A stretch of 64,000 nucleotides of DNA, taken from assembly GCA_015065725.1 (NCBI GenBank), contig SVPV01000009.1, positions 1 through 64,000 on the forward strand, read 5' to 3'. Each line of letters starts with the position of its first letter. Within the stretch, counting starts at the first letter, position 1. This DNA is from Oscillospiraceae bacterium. GTDB taxonomy: Bacteria > Bacillota > Clostridia > Oscillospirales > Acutalibacteraceae. The notes under the pieces were generated by a model. The model was not told where the DNA came from and did not search any database. It saw only the letters and a program-made list of their open reading frames with translations. A program made the position numbers and the translations under genes. Of this stretch, positions 45,079 to 53,241 are shown in pieces.

Positions 45079-45323
45079 GTAAAATTTGCAAATTCTTGAT
45101 ATTTTTCCGCAAAAAAAGAAATTATTTCCAAAAAAACTTTGTTTTTCTTACATTTTCTCGTTTTTTCTCTCTTATACACCGAGTTTTATGCAAAATGACA
45201 AATTTACATATATCTTTTAAAAATGCAAGCCTTTTTTGTCGAAAGAAAAAATTTATTTTAAGTTTAGCGGCAGTCTTATAGGGTAATAATTTTAATGAAA
45301 ATTATTAAAAGGCAGGGTGTTTT

Positions 45324-46088
45324 ATGTATAATAACAAGGTGGTAATTTGCGGCGTTGATACCTCTAGGCTTCCGCTTTTAAAGGAAAATGAAAAGAAAGA
45401 ACTTTTAAAAAAAGTAAAAGATGGTGATAAGAAAGCCCGCGAGGAGCTTATAAACGGTAATTTAAGGCTTGTGTTAAGTGTTATACAGAAATTTACAGGT
45501 AGGGGAGAAAATCTCGATGACTTGTTTCAAATAGGCTGTATAGGTCTTATGAAGGCAATCGACAATTTTGATGTATCACACGGTGTAAAATTTTCAACCT
45601 ATGCGGTGCCAATGATTATCGGTGAAATTAGAAGATATCTTAGGGATAATAATCCAATCCGCGTGAGCCGTTCAATAAAAGACACTGCCTATAGGGCAAT
45701 GCAGGTGAGAGAAAGGCTTATGAGCAAAAATCAAAGTGAGCCTACAGTCAGTGAAATAGCTGCTGAACTTAATATACCGCGTTCAGAGGTTGTAATAGCA
45801 CTTGAAAGCGTTGTAGACCCCATATCACTTTACGACCCTGTCTATTCCGACGGCGGAGATACAATATATGTCTTAGACCAAGTAGGCGACAATAACGACG
45901 ATAACAATCTGCTCGGTGAAATAGCTCTTAAAGAGGCCATTAAAAATCTTTCTGAACGTGAAAAAACCATACTTTCACTTAGGTTTATGGCAGGTAAAAC
46001 TCAAATGGAGGTTTCAGAAGAAATAGGCATTAGTCAAGCACAGGTATCCCGCCTTGAAAAATGTGCATTGAAAAAAATAAAAGGTTAG
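45324..46088 (+). CDS. sigG: Sporulation sigma factor SigG
   Basis: A 254-residue sigma-70-family factor that directs late forespore transcription. The N-terminus MYNNKVVICGVDTSRLPLL is characteristic of SigG and separates it from SigF. Region 2 contains DDLFQIGCIGLMKAIDNFD and KFSTYAVPMIIGEIRRYLRD; region 4 contains NLSEREKTILSLRF and the helix-turn-helix KTQMEVSEEIGISQAQVSRLE. AGGGTG precedes the ATG. It is monocistronic here (terminator at 46122), whereas in many Bacillota it lies by sigE/spoIIGA. Confidence 0.94.
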   Translation: MYNNKVVICGVDTSRLPLLKENEKKELLKKVKDGDKKAREELINGNLRLVLSVIQKFTGRGENLDDLFQIGCIGLMKAIDNFDVSHGVKFSTYAVPMIIGEIRRYLRDNNPIRVSRSIKDTAYRAMQVRERLMSKNQSEPTVSEIAAELNIPRSEVVIALESVVDPISLYDPVYSDGGDTIYVLDQVGDNNDDNNLLGEIALKEAIKNLSEREKTILSLRFMAGKTQMEVSEEIGISQAQVSRLEKCALKKIKG

Positions 46089-46121
46089 TTGAGATAGTGC
46101 AACCGACTTTGTGCTTATAAA

Positions 46122-46153
46122 AAAGTCCCCACCGAGCAGTCGGTGGGGACTTT
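46122..46153 (+). terminator. sigG terminator
   Basis: AAAGTCCCCACCG (46122-46134) and CGGTGGGGACTTT (46141-46153) form a perfect 13-pair stem, followed by TT. Confidence 0.92.
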
Positions 46154-46230
46154 TTCACTGTTACTGTATTTTATTATAAGTTGTTGTATATCTTTGATAT
46201 CGGTGTGTTCGCAACACACAAAAGTGAAAA

Positions 46231-46557
46231 TCATTCTTTAGAAGACGAAGTAACATCAGTCTTTTTTTCTTTTTTGGGATTTGACGGAAACCATCCTCTA
46301 TTAACACGTTTTTCTTGCTGTATTACCTCGTGTATGCCCCAAAAAGCCGAAAAAGCAAAGATACCGCATCCAAAACTGAGTATTAGAAAGTTGTATAACA
46401 ATACAGATGCTACAGATGCAATTATTCCGCACAGAGCAAACAAAACAATACATTTTTTCTTACCTAAATAGTATTCGCCCTTTATTACTATAGGATGCCA
46501 AACCCCAATCATAATAAATGCTATCGCTCCTATTATAAGTCCTTCTATGTATTTCAT
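46231..46557 (-). CDS. DUF4491-like small membrane protein
   Basis: A 108-residue protein with three hydrophobic helices. GVWHPIVIKGEYYLGKK in the first loop matches the DUF4491 family, whose function is unknown. The C-terminus is short, charged and Lys/Ser-rich (PKKEKKTDVTSSSKE), likely cytoplasmic. It lies 22 bases after the next membrane protein gene (46580-46987), so the two are probably one transcript. Confidence 0.75.
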   Translation of the reverse strand: MKYIEGLIIGAIAFIMIGVWHPIVIKGEYYLGKKKCIVLFALCGIIASVASVLLYNFLILSFGCGIFAFSAFWGIHEVIQQEKRVNRGWFPSNPKKEKKTDVTSSSKE

Positions 46558-46579
46558 AGTTCCTTAAGTTTTCACTTCC

Positions 46580-46987
46580 CTATTTTTTTGTTTTCAGCCA
46601 CTCAACAATAAACAGCAGTCCTGCCAAAAATAGTGCTGCACCAAGTCCGGTGTAGAATACGGAGAAAAATATTGTAGGCAGATTTGCAAATTGTCTAAGT
46701 CCTATTCCCAGACCCATCATACAAAACATTAAAATATAGGAGGGAATATTAAAGAACTTCAAAAAATGCTGTAGTTTTTCAGAATATCCAAGGATTCTTC
46801 TCTTGTGCTTTTTTACAATACGGACAAACATGGTTGCAAATGATATAAACACCAACAAAAGAAGAAAGAAGTTGATAATTGTGAGAGAGGTTTGAAGACA
46901 AGAAACAATGCCGATACGTAGGATATTTATTCCGGCTACTGCCCAAACGATTCCCGCAATAAGTAAAAGTGTTTGTTTTTTAACCAT
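46580..46987 (-). CDS. Four-helix membrane protein of unknown function
   Basis: A 135-residue protein with four hydrophobic segments: TLLLIAGIVWAVAGINILRIGIV, TIINFFLLLLVFISFATMFV, YILMFCMMGLGIGL and FFSVFYTGLGAALFLAGLLFIVEWL. A positively charged loop (VKKHKRRILGYSEKLQHFLKFF) separates the pairs. I do not recognise the family. It probably precedes the DUF4491-like gene in one operon; AGGTTTTTATGG upstream is a weak ribosome site. Confidence 0.65.
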   Translation of the reverse strand: MVKKQTLLLIAGIVWAVAGINILRIGIVSCLQTSLTIINFFLLLLVFISFATMFVRIVKKHKRRILGYSEKLQHFLKFFNIPSYILMFCMMGLGIGLRQFANLPTIFFSVFYTGLGAALFLAGLLFIVEWLKTKK

Positions 46988-47100
46988 AAAAACCTCATAT
47001 TACAGATTAGATTTTGTAACAAATTCGGTGTAATTTTGACTTATTATAACAAATATCTTTTTGCAAGTCAACATTCAACTATTATTTAGGCTATATAAAA

Positions 47101-47126
47101 ATCCGCCCAAAGAAATTCAGGCGGAT
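47101..47126 (-). terminator. Terminator of the LytTR/DUF3021 pair
   Basis: ATCCGCC (47101-47107) pairs with GGCGGAT (47120-47126); on the minus strand it is followed by TTTTTATAT. Its sequence closely resembles the ppdK terminator at 53193-53218. Confidence 0.8.
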
Positions 47127-47201
47127 ATGAAACTTTAACTATTAAATATCGCTTGTAGTAGCCTATGCTACGATAAGTAAAATAGCAATTCAAAATAAGT
47201 T

Positions 47202-47630
47202 TTATTGTAATTTTGCATTAAGCTTTTTGCTTACAATTTTTACCGAAAAGAATACTGTTATCCATATTACGAAATATATAGTTAAAAAGATTGCGGTAAA
47301 AATTAATATTACGGTCAGATTAAAGGGTATCCAATTATTAATGAGATAACATGCTACATATGTCAAATATAAAAGTGAAAGGTGATAAAAAAGTGATTTT
47401 GGCACGCTGAAACTTTCTATTTGATTAAAAACAGATGCTCCTGCTTGAACAAAAGCAAGTAAATAAATAGAAACAATTGCCACTAAAACCTGTATGCCAT
47501 TAAGCGAAAAACCATCAACTTTTTCTTGTAAAATGGCGTAAATTATGCCAATTATTATTGGACCAAACCCTCCGAAAATCAGTCCTCTGTGTATAAAAAT
47601 TTTTAGGTATTTATTCATATTAAATTCCAA
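47202..47630 (-). CDS. DUF3021 membrane protein
   Basis: A 142-residue protein with four hydrophobic helices, starting MEFNMNKYLKIFIHRGLIFGGFGPIIIGIIY, as in the DUF3021 family. Such proteins are regularly encoded directly after a LytTR-domain regulator, as here with an 11-base overlap or so. They are thought to modulate the regulator at the membrane; this is family knowledge from gene pairing, not mechanism seen here. Confidence 0.82.
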   Translation of the reverse strand: MEFNMNKYLKIFIHRGLIFGGFGPIIIGIIYAILQEKVDGFSLNGIQVLVAIVSIYLLAFVQAGASVFNQIESFSVPKSLFYHLSLLYLTYVACYLINNWIPFNLTVILIFTAIFLTIYFVIWITVFFSVKIVSKKLNAKLQ

Positions 47631-48051
47631 TCCTTTCTTTTACGGTTTTTAATTGTCTGCGTGAAACATAGTCTGTGTGCCCGTTCTTAAAATGAATTTT
47701 CAGCGTTCCCGATATGGTTGTATCAAATTTTTCCATTTTTTTAATATTCGCTAGGCAAGACTGATTGATTTTTACGAAGCTTTGTGGCATTTTTTCTTCA
47801 AGTGAATATAGTCTTTCTTTTAATAGATATTTTTCATTGTCGCTAAGTGCATAAATTTTGTTGTTGATTACTGTTATACAGTCAATGCTTATGAAATTTA
47901 GTTTTACAATTTCATTGTTCCTATAACCAATAAGTTCGTTTAAATTTTGCTCAGCAAGCCGTTTTATCTCACTGGTAATAAGATTGTTTTCTTTTGCATA
48001 AACTATCACCCTTTCCTCACAATTAGGATCGATAAATATTTCACATTTCAC
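47620..48051 (-). CDS. LytTR-domain DNA-binding regulator
   Basis: A 143-residue regulator. The start is the GTG at 48051 (giving MKCEIFIDPNCEERVIVYAKENN), 8 bases after GGAG; a longer frame to 48102 lacks a site. The C-terminal LytTR domain runs from about residue 45: NFISIDCITVINNKIYALSDNEKYLLKERL, FVKINQSCLANIKKME and HFKNGHTDYVSRRQLKTVKERIG. There is no receiver domain, so it is not a standard two-component regulator; the partner is the adjacent DUF3021 protein. Confidence 0.88.
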   Translation of the reverse strand: MKCEIFIDPNCEERVIVYAKENNLITSEIKRLAEQNLNELIGYRNNEIVKLNFISIDCITVINNKIYALSDNEKYLLKERLYSLEEKMPQSFVKINQSCLANIKKMEKFDTTISGTLKIHFKNGHTDYVSRRQLKTVKERIGI

Positions 48052-48102
48052 TGTATCATCTCCTTTCGCACTTATGTTACAGCCTAAATATAAATATTTC
48101 AA

Positions 48103-48269
48103 GGTTCTTTAAGCGTTCGGTCAAAATCTATATGTAAGCGGAATTTTAATAGAGGGAGAATTTATTTTAGGATTAGTAAACACTTTAGGTTCTCATACTT
48201 TAGATTAGAATGCTATGTTAATAAATGCAAAAAATCGTGATAGAATTTTGATTTTGTATTGTTTTATAG
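48103..48269. other. Intergenic region without a recognised feature
   Basis: This AT-rich stretch between the divergent LytTR gene and the leucine-rich-repeat gene holds no gene I can support. A possible leftward promoter, TTGAAA-17-TAACAT, lies around 48103-48075. Confidence 0.4.
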
Positions 48270-48298
48270 TTGAAACGAGCGATAATCTGTAGTATAAT
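48270..48298 (+). promoter_or_regulatory. Promoter of the LRR/cohesin pair
   Basis: TTGAAA (48270-48275) and TATAAT (48293-48298) with a 17-base spacer, about 57 bases upstream of the start codon. Confidence 0.75.
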
Positions 48299-48354
48299 AC
48301 AATTTGTATCAAAATATATTCTAATTAGTAATTTTAAAAGGAGTTTTTCCGTTT

Positions 48355-51300
48355 ATGAAAAAGAAACTTTTATCGGTGATATTATGTGTAACCTTAATGT
48401 TGCCAATGCTCTCGTCAGGTATGCCTGTTTATTCGGAGGACATCACATCAAAGGACGAGGTGTTCACCTATACACTTTCAAATGATCAGGCTACTATCAC
48501 AGGTGCCGTTGGCTCGTTTGCAGGTGATATGGTTATCGATACTGTTGACGGCTATCCCGTTGTTAGAATAGCTAACTATGCTTTCGAATATCAAATAGGT
48601 ATTAAAAACGTAGTTCTTGCCGATTCTGTTGTATCGTTAGGAAACGGTGCTTTTCAGCATTGTACAGGTCTTGAAACGGTGGATTTAGGCGATAAAATCA
48701 ACGATATTCAATACCGTGCATTTTATAACTGTCAAGCATTGACTTCTATTGATTTAGGAGAAAGTATGACATATATCGGCAGAGATGCTTTTATGGGTTG
48801 CACAAGTCTTTTAAGCATTTCTATGCCCGATACTATAACGACAGTAGATACCTACGCATTTGAAAGGTGCTACTCTTTAAAAAGTGCTAAATTAAGTGCT
48901 TCGCTTACAGAGGTTGCCAACGGTGTGTTTGAAAACTGCACTGCATTGACCTCAATTGATATTCCTGACAAAGTAACACGTATTTGTATAGCAACATTTC
49001 AGGGTTGTACAGGTCTTGAAGAGGCTACTTTTGGCACAGGACTTACAATAGTAGCATCTGATGCATTTGAAAACTGTACTGCATTAAAAAAAGTTAATTT
49101 CAATGAGAATCTTACAAAAATTTATTCTGATGCCTTTAAAAACTGTATTTCACTTACAAGTATAGATATACCCGATACTGTAACCGAAATAGGTGCCTAT
49201 GCTTTTAATAAATGTACTGCTCTTTCAGAGCTTAATATAGGCAGAGATGTTGAAATTATAAGTGATTCGGCATTTAGGGATTGCTCAGCACTTAAAAATA
49301 TTGAGTTCGGTGAAAAGTTAAAGATAATTTATAATTGGGCTTTCGCATATTGTATCGGTCTTGAAACTCTTACAATACCGGGTAATGTTACAGATATAAA
49401 CACTTGTGCGTTTATAGGCTGTACTTCCCTTAAAACCCTTAATCTTAACGAGGGACTTGTAAGTATAGGCGAGAGTGCATTTAACGGCTGTACAGCTTTA
49501 GAAAGCCTTACGTTGCCGGATACTGTTGCTACAATAGGTTTAAATTCCTTTTACGGCGATATTTCATTAAAAACCCTTAATACAGGAAACGGACTTACCA
49601 CAATTGGCGAAAAAGCTTTTTATGATAATAAATCGCTTATAGAAATTAATTTCGGCACAAGCCTTATTTCTATAGGAAACAGTGCTTTTGCGGGATGTTC
49701 GGCACTAACCGACCTTTCAATACCTGACAGCGTGACAACCTTGGGAGCTTATGCATTTTTAAATGCGTATTCTCTTAAAAATGTTGCCTTTGGAAACAGT
49801 GTGGCAACTATAGGAGAAAAGGCATTTCATACTTGCTATACAATAGAGGAAATTGTTTTACCCGATAGCCTTACATTTGTAGGAAATTACACCTTTGAAA
49901 ATTGCACAAAGCTTAAATCCGTGGATTTGGGAGACGGTTTAACACAGACTGCTATCGGTATGTTTTCAGGCTGTACTGACCTTAAAAACGTTACCTACGG
50001 TAAAGAATTTAAAATTATAGAAAGACTTAGCTTTATTAATTGTACTGCACTTAAAGAGGTTATAATTCCCGACACAGTAACCTCGATAGGAAGTGAGGCG
50101 TTCCGTAATTGTAATGGAGTTGAAACCCTTGTCCTTGGTTCAGGTCTTACAACCATAAATGCAAATGCTTTCCAAGATACAGAACAACTTCGCCACGTTA
50201 CAATTCCAGGTAATATAAAGACTATCGGAAACTACGCTTTCCACAGCAGTGGTCTTGCAACCTTAGAACTTTGTGACGGTATAACCACCATCGGTAATTA
50301 TGCGTTCAGCAGTAACCCACGTCTGAAAGTAGTTCATATGCCCGACAGTATAAGCTCTATTGGAACAGAGTCCTTTGCATATAACTCTTCCCTTTATGAT
50401 GTGAAAATCAGTAACGGACTTACAAGTATAGGCAATTCCGCATTTACAGGTTGCGGCTCTCTTAAAGAACTTGTATTCCCCGAAAATATTACATATATCG
50501 GTTATTATGCAATAAGCAGAAATAATATGTGGAGAATATTCTTGCACGACGGCGTTAGCCACATTGAAGGTAATATGTTTTACTACGGCGGCTCGCTTGA
50601 AGATTTATACTATGAGGGTAGCTATGAGGAATGGAAAGCAGTTGGGGGCGAAGTCTTCTCTAACACCCGCAAGCACTATGGCTGGGACCCCACAGATATT
50701 ATTGCTCCAACAGCAGATATGACGGTTACTGCCAACACTGCCGACTGCCAGACTGTAACAATGAACTTTAGTGATAACTGCGGTATTGATGGATATTACT
50801 GGGGCACAAGCACTAGCTTCCGCAGTAACACCTTTAAGGTAGCTACCGATGGCAGCGAGGTTGTAACAGAAGCAGGTACATATTATCTTACCGTGCTTGA
50901 TGTTAACGGAAATCTTTCCGAGACCTACAGTATAACCTTTTATGAGACTTCCCTTGATGCCACAGGCGGCACAGTAGCACCCGAAAGCGTTGTTTCATTG
51001 GCTAACTATAAAATAAATCTGCCCACACCTACAAGACTTAAGGATATCTTTAAGGGCTGGTCGACAGACAGCGAAGCAGTTACTGGTACAACCGAAATTA
51101 TTGCAACCGAAAACAGTACCTATTATGCTTTGTGGAATCCGCTTGAGTCCATTACGGTTAAGGAAATGCCAACCAAAACCGAATACACTATGGGCGATTC
51201 CTTTGAAAAAGACGGTCTTGTGCTTCAGGCTACCTATTTAGAGGGACAAAGCGTATTTGTTGCCGCTGACGAGGTTGTAGTTACAGGCTTTGATTCTGTT

Positions 51301-51990
51301 ACAGCAGGGGAGAAAACACTTACTGCCGAATGGGGCGGAAAAACCGCTACATTTACCGTAAATGTTAAAAAACGCGGTGAAATATCTGTTTCCAATGCCT
51401 CGGCACTTATAGGGAAAGAGGTCAGCATTACAGTAAAGCTTAATAAAAACCCAGGTATTACTTCGGCACGTATTGCTATTGATTACGATACCTCTGCACT
51501 TACTCTTACAAAGGTAACCGACGGCGGTATTTTGGGAGCAAACAGCCATAGTGACAATCTTTCGTCACCTTATGTACTTTACTGGATAAACGACCTTGAA
51601 ACAGAGGACTTTACCGCAGAAGGCACAATTGTAACCCTTACCTTTACGGTAAATGATAACGCTGTGGCAGGGAAATACGATATAGGACTTTCCTACGATT
51701 ATTATAATTACGATGTGATAGACTGTAACTTTAACCCTGTATGGCTTGATGTTTCATCGGGTACAATAACCGTTAAAACTGCCCTTACAGGCGATGTTAA
51801 CCGTGACGGCTATGTAAATGATACCGATCTTGTCACTCTCACAAAATATTTAGCTAATTGGAACGGTTTTACTTCCGATAAGATGGCATTTGATGCCGCC
51901 GATATAAACGGTGACGGCAAGGTTAACCCCCTTGATCGTGCAATTCTTGCAAGACACCTTGCAGGTATGGACGGATACGAAACAATATGA
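48355..51990 (+). CDS. BspA-like leucine-rich-repeat surface protein with cohesin-like and dockerin domains
   Basis: A 1,211-residue secreted protein, signal peptide about 1-27. Residues ~68-775 are treponemal/BspA-type LRR_5 repeats of about 23 residues (I-AFxxCTxLxxIxIPDxVTxIGxxAF). Then come a beta domain (~780-860), a Listeria/Bacteroides-type repeat (GWSTDSEAVTGTTEI...YYALW, ~880-925) and an Ig-like domain (~926-1003). A cohesin-like domain covers ~1004-1135 (ITVKLNKNPGITSARIAIDYD, LTLTKVTDGGILG, GTIVTLTFTV). A dockerin with two calcium loops (GDVNRDGYVNDTD and DINGDGKVNPLD) ends it (~1142-1211). It may display LRRs and receive or join cell-surface complexes. AGGAG precedes the ATG. Confidence 0.87.
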   Translation: MKKKLLSVILCVTLMLPMLSSGMPVYSEDITSKDEVFTYTLSNDQATITGAVGSFAGDMVIDTVDGYPVVRIANYAFEYQIGIKNVVLADSVVSLGNGAFQHCTGLETVDLGDKINDIQYRAFYNCQALTSIDLGESMTYIGRDAFMGCTSLLSISMPDTITTVDTYAFERCYSLKSAKLSASLTEVANGVFENCTALTSIDIPDKVTRICIATFQGCTGLEEATFGTGLTIVASDAFENCTALKKVNFNENLTKIYSDAFKNCISLTSIDIPDTVTEIGAYAFNKCTALSELNIGRDVEIISDSAFRDCSALKNIEFGEKLKIIYNWAFAYCIGLETLTIPGNVTDINTCAFIGCTSLKTLNLNEGLVSIGESAFNGCTALESLTLPDTVATIGLNSFYGDISLKTLNTGNGLTTIGEKAFYDNKSLIEINFGTSLISIGNSAFAGCSALTDLSIPDSVTTLGAYAFLNAYSLKNVAFGNSVATIGEKAFHTCYTIEEIVLPDSLTFVGNYTFENCTKLKSVDLGDGLTQTAIGMFSGCTDLKNVTYGKEFKIIERLSFINCTALKEVIIPDTVTSIGSEAFRNCNGVETLVLGSGLTTINANAFQDTEQLRHVTIPGNIKTIGNYAFHSSGLATLELCDGITTIGNYAFSSNPRLKVVHMPDSISSIGTESFAYNSSLYDVKISNGLTSIGNSAFTGCGSLKELVFPENITYIGYYAISRNNMWRIFLHDGVSHIEGNMFYYGGSLEDLYYEGSYEEWKAVGGEVFSNTRKHYGWDPTDIIAPTADMTVTANTADCQTVTMNFSDNCGIDGYYWGTSTSFRSNTFKVATDGSEVVTEAGTYYLTVLDVNGNLSETYSITFYETSLDATGGTVAPESVVSLANYKINLPTPTRLKDIFKGWSTDSEAVTGTTEIIATENSTYYALWNPLESITVKEMPTKTEYTMGDSFEKDGLVLQATYLEGQSVFVAADEVVVTGFDSVTAGEKTLTAEWGGKTATFTVNVKKRGEISVSNASALIGKEVSITVKLNKNPGITSARIAIDYDTSALTLTKVTDGGILGANSHSDNLSSPYVLYWINDLETEDFTAEGTIVTLTFTVNDNAVAGKYDIGLSYDYYNYDVIDCNFNPVWLDVSSGTITVKTALTGDVNRDGYVNDTDLVTLTKYLANWNGFTSDKMAFDAADINGDGKVNPLDRAILARHLAGMDGYETI

Positions 51991-53045
51991 TAATGAAATA
52001 TTTTAAAAAAATATTTTCGGTGCTGTTTATCGCCGTAATAATTGCGGCGGCACAGCCGTATATAGCTGCCGAAGAGCCTCTGCCTGAAATAAGAACTTTA
52101 AGCACCGTTTGCGAAGCAGACGGTACTGTAAGCGTAAGACTGTGGCTTTCTAAAAATACAGGTCTTGTATCCTTGCGTTTTAATGTAGAGTACAGTGATA
52201 AGCTGACACTTTTAAGTGTTACTGACGGCGGAATTTTAGGAGAATATTATCACAGCGATAATTTACAGTCACCTTATACACTTTATTGGGCAAACGATAC
52301 TGAAAACGAGAATTTTACTGACAACGGTGTTTTAGCTTTGCTAAACTTTGCACTTGCTGATAATGTGTCTGTAGGTGATGTCTTAACGGTAACACCGATT
52401 TTTGAAAGCGGAAATGATAATGCACTTGATAAAGATTCGGATGCTTTAGTGCTTAATGCTTTTTCGGGTACTGTTACTGTACAGAACAGTATTGACGGAA
52501 TAAATACGCCTTTTTTATACATCACAGATAACAATAATATCTATGTTTCAGGAATAACTGAAAATGTATCAGATATTACAATAGCTTCTACATACACCGC
52601 AAACTCAGCAGTATACACCGTTACGGAAATTTCGGATTATGCATTTGCAGGCTGCAGTGAAATAGAAAGCATTGTCTTGCCTGAAAGTATAACTAATATA
52701 GGAGAGGGTGCTTTTTTAGGTTGTAAGTCACTTTCAGTTTTAGATATTCCCGATAATGTACAGTATATCGGTGATGACGCATTTTACGGCTGTGATACAC
52801 TAAAGCTTTATTGTTATCCTTACAGTACATCATATGTTACACTCAACAATTCAGGTGTAGATTATCAGCTCTACGGTGATTTATATACCGATAACGAAAT
52901 CAATGCCCTTGACCTTATAGAAATGAAGAAAAAACTGCTTATTAATACAAAGGTTGACGAAAACGCGGCAGATATTAATCGTGACGGTAAAATTAATATA
53001 CTTGATTTTATTTTTATTAAAAAACTTTGCATTGAAACAATTTAA
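51987..53045 (+). CDS. Small scaffoldin-like protein: cohesin-like, LRR and dockerin
   Basis: A 352-residue secreted protein whose start overlaps the previous stop (ATGA). Signal peptide about 1-28. A cohesin-like domain (~32-165) is a close relative of that in the preceding protein: both share SVTDGGILG/TDGGILG, SDNL-SPY-LYW and a following ND-E-E-FT. Three LRR_5 repeats (~205-275) and a dockerin (~285-352: GDLYTDNEINALDL, DINRDGKINILDF) follow. No good ribosome site is seen, so coupling is likely; a second ATG two codons in is an alternative. Cohesin and dockerin in one chain is the scaffoldin logic. Confidence 0.83.
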   Translation: MIMKYFKKIFSVLFIAVIIAAAQPYIAAEEPLPEIRTLSTVCEADGTVSVRLWLSKNTGLVSLRFNVEYSDKLTLLSVTDGGILGEYYHSDNLQSPYTLYWANDTENENFTDNGVLALLNFALADNVSVGDVLTVTPIFESGNDNALDKDSDALVLNAFSGTVTVQNSIDGINTPFLYITDNNNIYVSGITENVSDITIASTYTANSAVYTVTEISDYAFAGCSEIESIVLPESITNIGEGAFLGCKSLSVLDIPDNVQYIGDDAFYGCDTLKLYCYPYSTSYVTLNNSGVDYQLYGDLYTDNEINALDLIEMKKKLLINTKVDENAADINRDGKINILDFIFIKKLCIETI

Positions 53046-53061
53046 TTAAAAAGCTGTCAAA

Positions 53062-53092
53062 GAGGGCACACTCCGTAAAGAAGTGTGCCCTC
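53062..53092 (+). terminator. Hairpin after the scaffoldin-like gene
   Basis: GAGGGCACACT (53062-53072) pairs with AGTGTGCCCTC (53082-53092). The T-tract is weak. Nothing else is seen between here and 53192. Confidence 0.65.
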
Positions 53093-53192
53093 AGTTATAT
53101 TTTAACTAAATAATTATAATGCAAACTAATTGTTAATTTTTAAATACATTTTGGCTGATATACCTGTATTCTTTTTGAAAACCTTACAAAAA

Positions 53193-53218
53193 ATCCGCCC
53201 GAAGAAATTCGGGCGGAT
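53193..53218 (-). terminator. ppdK terminator
   Basis: ATCCGCCCGAA (53193-53203) and TTCGGGCGGAT (53208-53218) with a four-base loop; on the minus strand T6 follows. Confidence 0.92.
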
Positions 53219-53241
53219 AAATTGTTTTATTTGGTTATGAA

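Noticed and set aside
46181-46471. A rightward frame opposite the DUF4491-like gene
   Set aside because: The leftward frame has clear membrane helices and a family match; the rightward one has neither.
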